Position numbers and translations under genes: made by a program
Shown here: positions 1 to 7,007 of the stretch, piece after piece
Layout: every line of letters begins with the position of its first letter
How positions within the stretch are numbered: the stretch's first letter is position 1
Assembly (NCBI GenBank): GCA_937888595.1
Contig: CALARK010000013.1
Coordinates: forward strand, 1 to 7,776
DNA: 7,776 nucleotides
From: an uncultured Sterolibacteriaceae bacterium
GTDB lineage: Bacteria > Pseudomonadota > Gammaproteobacteria > Burkholderiales > Rhodocyclaceae
Direction: 5' to 3'
Notes under the pieces: generated by a model
Told to the model about the DNA's origin: nothing
Databases searched by the model: none
What the model saw: the letters and a program-made list of their open reading frames with translations, nothing else

Positions 1-62
1 GTCCTCAGCATAGTACTGGGAAGGAGGGAGTGACCATCTCATTAAATAAAGCACGCTAAGCC
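1..62 (+). repeat. Left terminal inverted repeat (tnpA end)
   Basis: Bases 1-62 match the reverse complement of 7715-7776 at 61 of 62 positions. The first 55 are identical, position 56 differs (C here, T in the right copy), and 57-62 agree. The inner end reads AATAAAGCACGCTAAG (45-60), which I recall as identical to the inner end of the 38-bp Tn21 repeat; TAAG at the inner edge is general for Tn3 elements. The outer part is not Tn21-like and lacks a GGGG tip. The tnpA stop codon (56-58) lies inside the repeat. Because the match begins at base 1, the repeat could extend beyond the window. Confidence 0.95.
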
Positions 63-1276
63 GGTGGCAGCGGTCGCAATGGCCTGAACTTCCCCGCACC
101 GACCTTGGCACTGCTGCGCCATAGGTAATCGCCGGTCAGGTTGATATGCTCCCACCCCAGCGGGGACAGATATTGCAGCAACGTGTCGTCCAGCGCCTCG
201 CCCTTATTCAGCCCCGCATGGACGCGGCGGCGCAGCTCCACGCTTTGCAGCCAATCCAGAATGAACAGCGTGCGCTCGATGCGCCCATACATCCGCACCT
301 TGTCGTTGATCGCCTTGCCGGAAGCCTGGAACTGCTGTTGATGCTTGTTCTTGGCCGCATTGAACAGCTTGCCGATGATACGGTCGTGAAGGTCGATGAT
401 TTCATCAGTGACGGTGGCCATGCCCTCGATGGCCAGTGCTACCAAGGTGGCGTAACGCCGCTGCGACTCGAACTTGGCCAGGTCGGCGGGCGTCATCTGG
501 CCGCCTTCGCGGGCGATCTTGAGCAAGCGGTTTTGGTGTACCTGCCGTTCGATGCCAGCAGGTAGGTCAAGCGCCTGCCAGGCTTTGAGGCGTTCGATGT
601 GTTCAAGCATGTGGCGCGAGTTTGGCTTGGCGGGCGATTGGCGCAGCCACGCTAGCCACGTCATTTTGCTACCATCCTTGCGCTTGAGCAGTTCGTCCAG
701 GCACTGGCGATGGACAGGTATCAAGGAATCGGCCAATGCCGCATGGATGCTTCGGTTGGCACGGGTAATGGCCTCGGCGCTTGCGCGCTCGATGGCATTC
801 ATGGCGGGTAGGATGATGCTCTGCCGCCGCAGGTTTTCAACAAGGGTGCTGGCCAGCACAATGCCTTTGTCTGTTTGCAAGGCCAGTTCGGTCAATGTAT
901 GCACGGCTTGCCGGTAATGACTCATGGTGAAGGGCTTGAATCCAAACACCGTTTGCAGCTCGACCAAGTGCTCCCGCCGTGTCTGCTCGCGCTGGCCGTA
1001 ATGGTTCCAGCTTCCCACCGGCACCTTGAGTTGTGCGGCCACCATGCGCAGCAGGGGCAGAAATGGAGGATCATCGACGCCCAAGAAGATGCCAGGGAAT
1101 CGCAAGTAGCAAAGCTGCACGGCGAAGCCCAATCGATTCGCGGCGCCGCGACGCTGACGGATCACCGACAGGTCGGTTTCGTTGAACGTGTAGTGCCGTA
1201 TCAGTTCGTCTTTGGCATCTGGCAGTGTCAGCAGACTTTCGCGCTCGGTGGCGGACAGGATTGAGCGGCGTGGCAT
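56..1276 (-). CDS. tnpA: Tn3-family transposase TnpA with two in-frame internal deletions (406 aa instead of about 990)
   Basis: The full-length protein is a DDE transposase that binds the terminal repeats and makes cointegrates. Residues 1-330 follow the N-terminal half of Tn21-type TnpA (MPRRSILSATERESLL, then QRRGAANRLGFAVQLC, then KPNSRHMLEHIERLK), which holds the repeat-binding region. At residues 331-333 (GRI) the sequence jumps to the segment just before the last catalytic residue (GRIERTLFILDWLQSVELRR, then LNKGE). At residues 359-361 (GEA) it jumps again to the extreme C-terminus (LLQYLSPLGWEHINLTGDY, then FRPLR). From family knowledge, the two catalytic aspartates lie in the lost stretch of roughly 530 residues; only the LNKGE glutamate (E360) remains. 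The frame is open throughout. The ATG starts 2 nt after the tnpR stop, with a weak GGAAG ribosome site. Catalysis is very unlikely, but end binding may survive. It could equally be annotated as a pseudogene. Confidence 0.88.
   Translation of the reverse strand: MPRRSILSATERESLLTLPDAKDELIRHYTFNETDLSVIRQRRGAANRLGFAVQLCYLRFPGIFLGVDDPPFLPLLRMVAAQLKVPVGSWNHYGQREQTRREHLVELQTVFGFKPFTMSHYRQAVHTLTELALQTDKGIVLASTLVENLRRQSIILPAMNAIERASAEAITRANRSIHAALADSLIPVHRQCLDELLKRKDGSKMTWLAWLRQSPAKPNSRHMLEHIERLKAWQALDLPAGIERQVHQNRLLKIAREGGQMTPADLAKFESQRRYATLVALAIEGMATVTDEIIDLHDRIIGKLFNAAKNKHQQQFQASGKAINDKVRMYGRIERTLFILDWLQSVELRRRVHAGLNKGEALDDTLLQYLSPLGWEHINLTGDYLWRSSAKVGAGKFRPLRPLPPA
195..287 (-). other. Two deletion junctions inside tnpA
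   Basis: In minus-strand reading, junction 1 is at about 287-278 (GGGCGCATC, residues GRI). It joins the N-terminal motif KAINDKVRMY to ERTLFILDW, which in full-length Tn21-group TnpA lie about 500 residues apart. Junction 2 is at about 203-194 (GGCGAGGC, residues GEA) and joins LNKGE to LDDTLLQYLSPLGW, skipping the segment that normally begins RNALARAVFFNR. At both points the parental proteins would share the short residue string at the joint (GRI and GEA), which suggests deletion between short direct repeats. The parental sequence is inferred from family memory, so the exact breakpoints are approximate. Confidence 0.7.
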
Positions 1277-1278
1277 GG

Positions 1279-1836
1279 TCAGTCTTCCCGCAGGTACTGG
1301 TACAAGGTTTCGCGGCTGATGCCGAAGTCACGGGCCACCAAGGTTTTCTGCTCGCCTGCCGCAACTCGCCGTTTCAACTCGGCAATTTGTTCGCTGTTCA
1401 GCGATTTCTTTCGTCCCCGGTAGGCCCCGCGCTGCTTAGCCAGCACGATTCCCTCGCGCTGACGTTCGCGGATCAGAGCGCGCTCGAACTCAGCAAAGGC
1501 TCCCATGACCGACAGCATCAGATTGGCCATCGGTGAGTCCTCGCCGGTGAACGTTAGCCCTTCTTTGACGAACTCCATGCGCACGCCCCGTTGTGTCAGC
1601 CCTTGGACGATGCGGCGCAGGTCATCAAGGTTGCGTGCCAACCTGTCCATGCTATGCACCACCACGGTGTCGCCCTCGCGGACGAAGGCCAGCAGCCTTT
1701 CAAGTTCGGGACGTTGTGTGTCCTTGCCTGAAGCCTTATCGGTGAATACCTTGCCGACTTCTATTTGTTCCAGTTGTCGATCAGGATTCTGGTCGAAGCT
1801 GCTGACGCGAACGTAGCCGATACGTTGACCTTGCAA
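1279..1836 (-). CDS. tnpR: Tn3-family serine resolvase TnpR (185 aa)
   Basis: A site-specific recombinase that resolves the transposition cointegrate at res and usually represses its own promoter there. The N-terminal catalytic domain holds QRIGYVRVSSFDQNP, with the nucleophile serine at residue 12, and the arginine motif HSMDRLARNLDDL. The long helix with EFERALIRERQREGI follows, then the C-terminal helix-turn-helix (TLVARDFGISRETLYQYL). Length and sequence match Tn21-type TnpR, so it looks functional. The start is set at TTG (1836) because it aligns with the Met of Tn21-type TnpR (MQGQRIGY) and follows GGAGG at 1845-1841 with a 4-nt gap. An ATG at 1896 in the same frame would add 20 residues encoded by the res region and is less likely. 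The stop lies 2 nt before the tnpA start. Confidence 0.93.
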   Translation of the reverse strand: MQGQRIGYVRVSSFDQNPDRQLEQIEVGKVFTDKASGKDTQRPELERLLAFVREGDTVVVHSMDRLARNLDDLRRIVQGLTQRGVRMEFVKEGLTFTGEDSPMANLMLSVMGAFAEFERALIRERQREGIVLAKQRGAYRGRKKSLNSEQIAELKRRVAAGEQKTLVARDFGISRETLYQYLRED

Positions 1837-1955
1837 GATGCCTCCAAAGGTAAAAATGTCAGGATGAAATCTATTACCCTTGGCTGAATGTGTCAATAAA
1901 TATAAATTAATACCCTACTCTGACGTTGTTTGTGCTCAACATCTGACATCAGGTT
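1837..1955 (-). other. Probable res (resolution) site
   Basis: This roughly 120-bp AT-rich noncoding stretch lies between the outer-membrane factor gene and tnpR, where Tn21-group elements keep res. It holds several resolvase-like half-site motifs on the plus strand: TGTCA at 1857-1861 and 1891-1895, TGACG at 1921-1925 and TGACA at 1944-1948. The pair at 1891-1925 forms an inverted, about 35-bp subsite of the size expected for subsite II. The crossover subsite I would be the distal one, around 1919-1950, and subsite III the one next to tnpR, around 1857-1880. Subsite limits are tentative. Acquisition of cargo immediately beyond res is typical of this group. Confidence 0.65.
1868..1896 (-). 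promoter_or_regulatory. Probable tnpR(A) promoter within res
   Basis: On the minus strand a perfect -35 TTGACA (1896-1891) is followed after 17 nt by TAGATT (1873-1868), a 4/6 match to the -10 consensus. It lies about 32 nt upstream of the tnpR start and inside the proposed res subsites, so resolvase binding would repress it, as in known Tn3-family elements. tnpA is probably read from the same transcript. Confidence 0.6.
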
Positions 1956-1965
1956 AGGGTTAGTC

Positions 1966-3453
1966 TTAACTGACACCACCTCCCAGGGCCTGATATAAAG
2001 CAACACTATCGACTAGGCGTTGTGCCTGGACCGCAACCATATTGATCCGGATTGACTGTGCCTGTTGCTGCGCGATGAGCAGTTGCAGGTAGCTGGCCGC
2101 GCCCAGCCGGTATTGCCGCTCGACCGACTGCAAGGAGGCCTGTGCAGCCATATCAGCGGCAGCGAGGGCAGTCAAAGTTTGTGCATCGCTTTCCACCGCG
2201 CGCAGGGTGTCGGCGACGTTACGCAAAGACTCCAATACGACGCTCTGGTAATTGGCTACGGCGGCATCAAAAGCGGCGAGCGCCGCTCTTTTTTCAGCGG
2301 GTAGCCCTGGATTAAAAAGAGGCTGGGTGAGCTGCGCAACCAGGCCCCACACTGCCGAGCCACCACCGAACAGGGCACCGGTGGTCAGCGCCTGAGAACC
2401 AAGGTTGGCGCTCAGGTTGATCTGTGGGTAGAGCTTGGCGACAGCCACACCATAGTCTGCATTGGCCGCATGCAACAGCGCCTCTGACGCCTGGATATCC
2501 GGTCGGCGGCGCACCAGTTCTGAGGGCACGACGAGCGGCATCTCGACGGGTAGAGTGAAATCGGCCAGAGTGAAGGCCGGGATGCCACCCGTGCCTGGGG
2601 CACGACCGGCTAGCACCGCCAGTAGATGTTCGGTTTGTTGCAGTTGTTTACGCAGCGCAGGCAGTTCTGCCCGCGTTTGCTCCGCCTGAGCTTGTAGGCT
2701 CAACGCTTCATCAGGTGAGGCCTGACCGATACGCACGCGTTCATGGGCCAGGCGCAGTTGCTCATCCTGCACGCGCAAAATGGCAGTAGTGGCTTCTAGT
2801 TGCGCGGCGAGGCGTGCTCGGGTAATGGCAGCGGTTGCCATGTTGCCGGCAAGGGCCAGGCGCGCAGCATTCAGTTCGAAGCGACGGTAGTCGGCGCGAG
2901 CAGCCAAGGCTTCGAGTGCGCGCCGGTTGCCGCCAGCCAGATCGAGGTTGTAATGCACGCCAACGCTGGCGTTGTAGAGGCTGAATTGACGTGCGTCTCC
3001 GCTCAACCCTTGGCTACTGGGACTCATTTGCTGGCGCTGAGATCCCAGTGCGACATCTACCTGTGGATATTGCGTCGAGCCCGCCTGTGCGGCAAGAAGC
3101 TCCTGCGCCTGTCGCAAATTGGCGCTGATGCTCGCCAGCGTCGGGCTGACATGGAAAGCTTCGTTTATCAGTCCGTCGAGTGCGGATGAACCCAAGCTTT
3201 GCCACCATTGCGTTTCGATCGGAAGCCCTTCGACTAGACGTTGTGTTTCGCCGAACTGCGTGGGAGCGGACACGGTTCTATCAGCTACCGGTGTTGCAGT
3301 GTAGCGAGCCACATCGGGTGCGGTGGGACGCTGAAAATCAGGGCCGGCGGCGCAGCCGGCCAGACCGGCGGTGACCAGACCAGCTACCAGGTAAGTTGCC
3401 GCAAGCCGTCTTTCGAGGCTGATGGGGCGCTGGCATGTTTTAGCGTGCTCCAT
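1966..3453 (-). CDS. Outer-membrane factor lipoprotein, NodT/OprM type (495 aa), of an efflux pump
   Basis: A TolC-like channel that spans the outer membrane and periplasm and forms the exit duct of tripartite pumps. The N-terminus is a lipoprotein signal with lipobox LAGC (Cys34), followed by the family sequence GPDFQRP. Other family features are the TQWWQSLGSSALDGLI region (81-96), long alpha-helical stretches around 100-125 and 200-285, and the hallmark RRRPDI at 315-320 leading into ASEALLHAANADYGVAVAKLYP. The length is typical. The ATG overlaps the end of the cytochrome gene by 14 nt and has GGAG at 7-nt spacing, which implies translational coupling. It is the last cargo gene, and its stop directly borders the res region. 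No terminator hairpin is visible after it, so cargo transcription may read into tnpR and tnpA. Pairing with the ABC pump genes is inferred from the operon. Confidence 0.92.
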   Translation of the reverse strand: MEHAKTCQRPISLERRLAATYLVAGLVTAGLAGCAAGPDFQRPTAPDVARYTATPVADRTVSAPTQFGETQRLVEGLPIETQWWQSLGSSALDGLINEAFHVSPTLASISANLRQAQELLAAQAGSTQYPQVDVALGSQRQQMSPSSQGLSGDARQFSLYNASVGVHYNLDLAGGNRRALEALAARADYRRFELNAARLALAGNMATAAITRARLAAQLEATTAILRVQDEQLRLAHERVRIGQASPDEALSLQAQAEQTRAELPALRKQLQQTEHLLAVLAGRAPGTGGIPAFTLADFTLPVEMPLVVPSELVRRRPDIQASEALLHAANADYGVAVAKLYPQINLSANLGSQALTTGALFGGGSAVWGLVAQLTQPLFNPGLPAEKRAALAAFDAAVANYQSVVLESLRNVADTLRAVESDAQTLTALAAADMAAQASLQSVERQYRLGAASYLQLLIAQQQAQSIRINMVAVQAQRLVDSVALYQALGGGVS

Positions 3454-3913
3454 AAAAATGCTCCACGAAAGGTTTACGGAAAGCTTGGTGGCAGCCCAAG
3501 CAGCTTTCCTGCACGTGGGCGAATGATTGGGTCACCGCCTTGCCGTCGCTGCTCGCAGCAGCCAGCTTCATGGCCAGCGCCGCCTCGTGAGTCTGCGCGT
3601 CAAAGTTTCTGAACTTGGTCGCATCAGCGCCGAGGTAAGCAAGGATGCGCATTTTTTCAGTAAGCGGTGGCTCGGGGTGTGCAGCAACTTTTGGGGCGAG
3701 CTGAACGACCTGAACCCATTCCTCCTGCGAAATCGCACCGGTAATAGCCTGCATGTTGCGCCCGAGTTCCTGCATGATCTTGCGTAGCGCCAGTGGCTCA
3801 ACCTGGGTAGCGTCACCAGCCCAAGCTGGCAACTGAAAACCCCATAAAAGCAGGCAGGCCGTAACGGTCAGGGTGATAGTTCCAAATGCGTGGCTGTGTT
3901 TGCGGTGGGTCAT
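3440..3913 (-). CDS. Secreted class II c-type cytochrome (cytochrome c'/c556-like, 157 aa)
   Basis: A small periplasmic haem protein. Residues 1-32 form a signal peptide: a basic and His-rich start, the hydrophobic core ITLTVTACLLLWGF, and a probable cleavage after AWA. The single haem-binding motif CLGCH (138-142) lies near the C-terminus, as in class II cytochromes, followed by QAFRKPF. The N-terminal part of the mature protein (ALRKIMQELGRNMQAI) resembles the first helix of cytochrome c'/c556 proteins, and the rest reads as a helical bundle. The start at 3913 follows AGGAG at 6-nt spacing; an in-frame start at 3976 would bury the signal peptide behind 21 extra residues and overlap the ATPase gene. 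It lies 28 nt after the ATPase gene and overlaps the outer-membrane factor by 14 nt. Its role in an efflux operon is unknown: electron transfer, haem or gas binding, or redox conversion of the pump substrate are options. Confidence 0.85.
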   Translation of the reverse strand: MTHRKHSHAFGTITLTVTACLLLWGFQLPAWAGDATQVEPLALRKIMQELGRNMQAITGAISQEEWVQVVQLAPKVAAHPEPPLTEKMRILAYLGADATKFRNFDAQTHEAALAMKLAAASSDGKAVTQSFAHVQESCLGCHQAFRKPFVEHFYGAR

Positions 3914-3941
3914 GAAATTCTCCTGTAATTCAATCGTTCTC

Positions 3942-4652
3942 TCATTCGAACTCCCGCCCTTCGCCAGCTTCCTCATGGGTCACGCCGTCGCGGATGTGGT
4001 AGATGCGCTTGAATGTGGGGATGATCTTTTCGTCATGGGTGACGACGATGATGGCGGTCTCGAACTTCCGGGCCATGTCGTTGAGGATGCGGATTACAGC
4101 CATGGCGCGCTCGGAATCCAGCGGCGCAGTGGGTTCATCGGCCAGGATCACCGGCGGACGATTGACCAGTCCGCGCGCGATGGCGACCCGTTGCTGCTCG
4201 CCACCGGAGAGTTGCGAGGGCATTGCGCGAGCTCGGTGTTGCACATCAAGCGCTGTGAGCAATTCCAGTGCCTTCGCGCGCGACTCTCCATTCGCGACGC
4301 CTGCAAGCATCGGCAGCAGCGCCACGTTGTCGGTGACATCGAGAAACGGAATCAGGTACGGCGCCTGGAAAACGAAACCGATCTTGTCACGCCGTAAGGC
4401 GCGCAGGTCGCGGACTTTCCAGCCATCGGCGTAGATCACTTCATCGCCCAGCGTCATGCGACCGGCGGTCGGTTCGATCACCGCACCCAGACACTTGAGC
4501 AGCGTGCTCTTGCCGGACCCGGAAGGGCCGATCAGTCCCACCACTTCACCAGGCGCAACATGCATATTCACGTCTCTCAAGGCAAAGACAGCGGTGTCAC
4601 CATCGCCATACCGCTTGCTTAAACTTTCGATGTGTATCCCTTTGCCACTCAT
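3942..4652 (-). CDS. ABC transporter ATPase, LolD/MacB/DevA type (236 aa)
   Basis: The cytoplasmic nucleotide-binding subunit that powers the FtsX-type permease encoded just upstream. All motifs are present: Walker A GPSGSGKST (42-50), Q-loop Gln96 in VFQAPYLIP, signature LSGGEQQ (148-154), Walker B VILADEP with catalytic Glu173, D-loop PLDSE and switch His206 in VVTHDEK. Length is normal for this subfamily. The D-loop region reads EPTAPLDSE where many relatives have EPTGALDS, a small variation. The start at 4652 is chosen because GGAGG (4662-4658) lies 5 nt before this ATG. An in-frame TTG at 4664 has no such site and would lengthen the protein by four residues. The ATG begins 1 nt after the permease stop. 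Confidence 0.95.
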   Translation of the reverse strand: MSGKGIHIESLSKRYGDGDTAVFALRDVNMHVAPGEVVGLIGPSGSGKSTLLKCLGAVIEPTAGRMTLGDEVIYADGWKVRDLRALRRDKIGFVFQAPYLIPFLDVTDNVALLPMLAGVANGESRAKALELLTALDVQHRARAMPSQLSGGEQQRVAIARGLVNRPPVILADEPTAPLDSERAMAVIRILNDMARKFETAIIVVTHDEKIIPTFKRIYHIRDGVTHEEAGEGREFE

Positions 4653-4653
4653 C

Positions 4654-5859
4654 TCAACCTCCAATGGCTTCGGCCGGATCGACCTTGAGTGCTATGCGAA
4701 TGGCGACGAGGCTAGCTAGAACGCAGATCACGAGCACGGCAAAAAAACCTGCGACAGAATCCATTGGCGTGAGCAGGACATATTTTGGAAAAGCCGGTGC
4801 TGAAAAGGTGGCTGTGATCTTGCCGACCACGAAGCCAATCACGCCCAGGGCGAGCGCCTGCTGCATGATCATCGCGGCGATGGTTCGGTTGCGTGTGCCG
4901 ATGAGCTTCAACACCGCGATCTCACGGATTTTGTCCATCGTCAGCGAATAGATGATGAAGGCAACGATGGCCGCGCTAACGATGGCTAGAATCACAAGGA
5001 ACATGCCGATCTGCTTGGCCGAGGTGGCGATCAGCTTGCCGACGAGGATGTCTTCCATCTGTGCCCGGGTGTAGACCGTCAAACGCTTCCAGCGCTGGAT
5101 GGATTCGGCAACCTCGTCCGGCGCATGACCAGGTTTCAGAGTGACCAGCACGGCATTGACGAACGCGTTGCTGCTCTGTGAAGCAATCACGGCATCCAGC
5201 AAACCTGGATCACCGGGTCGATTGAAGACCGGGTTGGCTTCGGTGCGACGCCGGCTTTGCCAGATGGCATCGTTGTCCTTGAGGAACTGGGCCTCCTGGG
5301 CATCTTTGAGCGGAATGAATACCATCGGGTCGCCGCTGGACGACACCATACGCCGTGTCAGCCCCACGACGGTGTAATGATTGCGGCGAATGGTAAGACG
5401 ATCTCCCAGTTTGAAGCCGGTGGCGATGTCGGCCACAGCCTCGTAGTGACCGCGCGTGATCTGGCGTCCAGCGACGAGATAAGGAGGCCATCCGGGTGTA
5501 GCCCCCAACGCACCGGGCGCGATGCCGACCACCATGGTGCGTACATCACTCTCGCCCTTGCGTACCTGCATGGTCAGGTAGGTCGCGTTCGCTGCCTGTG
5601 AGACTCCCGGCATGGCGAGAATGGCGCGATACACGTCATCGTTGAGGCTGGACGACTCCGCATAAGGACCCAGAGTATCCTTTTGCACCACCCAAAGGTC
5701 AGCGCCACTGTTGTCGAGCAACGCCTTGCCGTCGTCCACCATGCCTCGGTACACCCCAGCCATGACTAGGGTGACGCCGATCAGCAGACCCAGACCGATG
5801 CCGGTGAAGACGAATTTCCCCCAGGCATGGAGAATGTCGCGGCCGGCCAGGCTGATCAT
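4654..5859 (-). CDS. FtsX-type ABC transporter permease (MacB/DevC/LolC-like, 401 aa)
   Basis: The inner-membrane subunit of a type VII (mechanotransmission) ABC transporter. Four membrane segments are evident: about 17-36, 283-305, 328-352 and 368-390. A large periplasmic domain (about 40-280), the MacB-PCD type, lies between the first two and contains GADLWVVQKDT near its start. The coupling sequence MDKIREIAVLKLIGTRNRTI (308-327) and the C-terminal KVDPAEAIGG are hallmarks of the family. There is no fused ATPase, so it is DevC/LolC-like rather than true MacB; two copies would be expected to pair with two ATPases. The ATG overlaps the stop of the membrane fusion protein gene (ATGA) and has GGGAG at 7-nt spacing. 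Family members export lipoproteins, peptides, macrolides, glycolipids or haem, so the substrate cannot be called. Confidence 0.93.
   Translation of the reverse strand: MISLAGRDILHAWGKFVFTGIGLGLLIGVTLVMAGVYRGMVDDGKALLDNSGADLWVVQKDTLGPYAESSSLNDDVYRAILAMPGVSQAANATYLTMQVRKGESDVRTMVVGIAPGALGATPGWPPYLVAGRQITRGHYEAVADIATGFKLGDRLTIRRNHYTVVGLTRRMVSSSGDPMVFIPLKDAQEAQFLKDNDAIWQSRRRTEANPVFNRPGDPGLLDAVIASQSSNAFVNAVLVTLKPGHAPDEVAESIQRWKRLTVYTRAQMEDILVGKLIATSAKQIGMFLVILAIVSAAIVAFIIYSLTMDKIREIAVLKLIGTRNRTIAAMIMQQALALGVIGFVVGKITATFSAPAFPKYVLLTPMDSVAGFFAVLVICVLASLVAIRIALKVDPAEAIGG
4658..4662 (-). promoter_or_regulatory. Ribosome binding site deciding the ATPase start
   Basis: GGAGG lies 5 nt before the ATG at 4652, within the last codons of the permease gene. 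It favours the ATG over the in-frame TTG at 4664, which the site itself overlaps. Confidence 0.75.
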
Positions 5860-7007
5860 CGTGAAACTCCCGGGATATGCTCGACCACATGGATGCGGCT
5901 GCGCGCCGTCAGTGCCTTTTCGCTATAGGTCACAACCTGGTCCCCATTCTTGAGCCCTTCGCGCACCTGCACGTAACCATTGAGGTCGGAAGTGCCGAGC
6001 TTGACCGGGGAGAAATGCAGATCACCATCCACGATTTGCCAGACACCAACTTTATCGCCTTCACGCTGGACGGCAGCGTTGGGGATCAGTGGAGCGGCCG
6101 GGAGCGCCGGCAAGTCAACCGTGACTTCGGCCAGTTCACCCACTGGTGGCAAAGGTTCTGGTTTGTTATCGAATGTCACCTTGGCAAGCGTTTCCTCGGT
6201 TACCGCGTCGGCCTTGGGTTCCACCCGCAGCACGCGACCTTTCAAGGTCTGGCCACCACGCGAACGCAGGACGATATGAGCCGGCAGCCCCCCAGCCAGC
6301 CCCGATGCGCTGATCTGGTCGAAGCGCACATTGATCCACAAACTCTTGGGGTCGATCACTTCCACCACGGCCTGGCCCGCGACGATGGTCGTGCCGGGAT
6401 CAGCATCGCGCACGGCGACTACACCGTCGACCGGCGCGATCAGGCGCAGATTGCTCCGCTGCGCGACGAGTGCTTCGCGGTCGGAGCGTGCCCGGGCAAT
6501 ATCTTCCCGAGCGGCGGATAGGGCGGCATCGGCGATCTGCAGTTCCTGCCGCTTGGTGGTGACGATTTCCTCGCTGGTCGAGCGCACCGCAAACAATTGC
6601 TCATAGCGGCGCGCCTGGGTTTGCGCGTAGGCTTGCCGGGCTTCTGCCTCGCGCAAAGCCGCTTCCGCCCGCTTGAATACAGACTCCTGTGAGCGCACCC
6701 GATCATCAAGGTCGACCGGCTCCATCTCGCCGAGCACCTGTCCGGCCTTGACCTGGTCGCCTACATGCACCTCCAGGCGTTTGACGCGCCCGGCAAACGT
6801 CGGCCCGATCTTGTAGGTGTAGCGCGCCTCCACCGTGCCGATGCCGAACAGCGCCGGTGTGATAGCCCGTGATTCCACGCTTGCCACCGTCACAGCGACC
6901 GGGGCGAGCGGCCCTGATCGCAGACCGACATAAATAAAAAGCACCAGCAAAGGAATGATGACGGCAAGCAGTGCCAGGGTGCGGCCTTGCAAGGGTAACT
7001 TTTTCAT
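5856..7007 (-). CDS. HlyD/MacA-type periplasmic adaptor (membrane fusion protein, 383 aa)
   Basis: Bridges the inner-membrane ABC transporter to the outer-membrane channel. A single N-terminal membrane anchor (about 9-29) follows MKKLPLQGR; there is no lipobox, so the protein is anchored by its signal segment. The first half of the lipoyl domain is about 66-96 (FAGRVKRLEVHVGDQVKAGQ). An Ala/Arg/Glu-rich coiled-coil hairpin follows (about 100-184), then the second lipoyl half (LRLIAPVDGVVAVRDADPG, 187-205), a beta-barrel domain (about 222-298) and a membrane-proximal domain (about 300-375). The ATG overlaps the tetR stop (ATGA) and has AAGGAG at 6-nt spacing. Overlap with the permease gene likewise suggests coupled translation in fixed ratio. 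RND adaptors look similar, but the adjoining genes are ABC components. Confidence 0.94.
   Translation of the reverse strand: MKKLPLQGRTLALLAVIIPLLVLFIYVGLRSGPLAPVAVTVASVESRAITPALFGIGTVEARYTYKIGPTFAGRVKRLEVHVGDQVKAGQVLGEMEPVDLDDRVRSQESVFKRAEAALREAEARQAYAQTQARRYEQLFAVRSTSEEIVTTKRQELQIADAALSAAREDIARARSDREALVAQRSNLRLIAPVDGVVAVRDADPGTTIVAGQAVVEVIDPKSLWINVRFDQISASGLAGGLPAHIVLRSRGGQTLKGRVLRVEPKADAVTEETLAKVTFDNKPEPLPPVGELAEVTVDLPALPAAPLIPNAAVQREGDKVGVWQIVDGDLHFSPVKLGTSDLNGYVQVREGLKNGDQVVTYSEKALTARSRIHVVEHIPGVSR

Noticed and set aside
146..565. Plus-strand open frames opposite tnpA (and similar ones opposite the other genes)
   Set aside because: They lie antisense to well-supported genes, show no family resemblance and no good ribosome sites; GC-rich coding sequence commonly opens such frames.
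1837..1896. N-terminal extension of TnpR from the ATG at 1896
   Set aside because: The extra 20 residues are translated res sequence, the proposed -10 element and ribosome site lie inside them, and Tn21-type TnpR starts at the residue matching the TTG at 1836.
1950..1965. Telomere-like GGTTAGGGTTAG repeat
   Set aside because: Only two short units in a bacterial transposon, at the junction of the cargo and res; too short to mean anything on its own.
3914..3976. Longer cytochrome start at 3976
   Set aside because: It would place 21 polar residues before the signal peptide and overlap the ATPase gene; the ATG at 3913 has a good AGGAG site.
4653..4664. TTG start for the ATPase at 4664
   Set aside because: The GGAGG that serves the ATG at 4652 overlaps this codon, and no ribosome site precedes it.
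3942..5859. Calling the pump MacAB
   Set aside because: MacB is a single ATPase-permease fusion of about 650 residues. Here the two are separate proteins, as in DevCA, LolCD or HrtBA, so a macB name would mislead.
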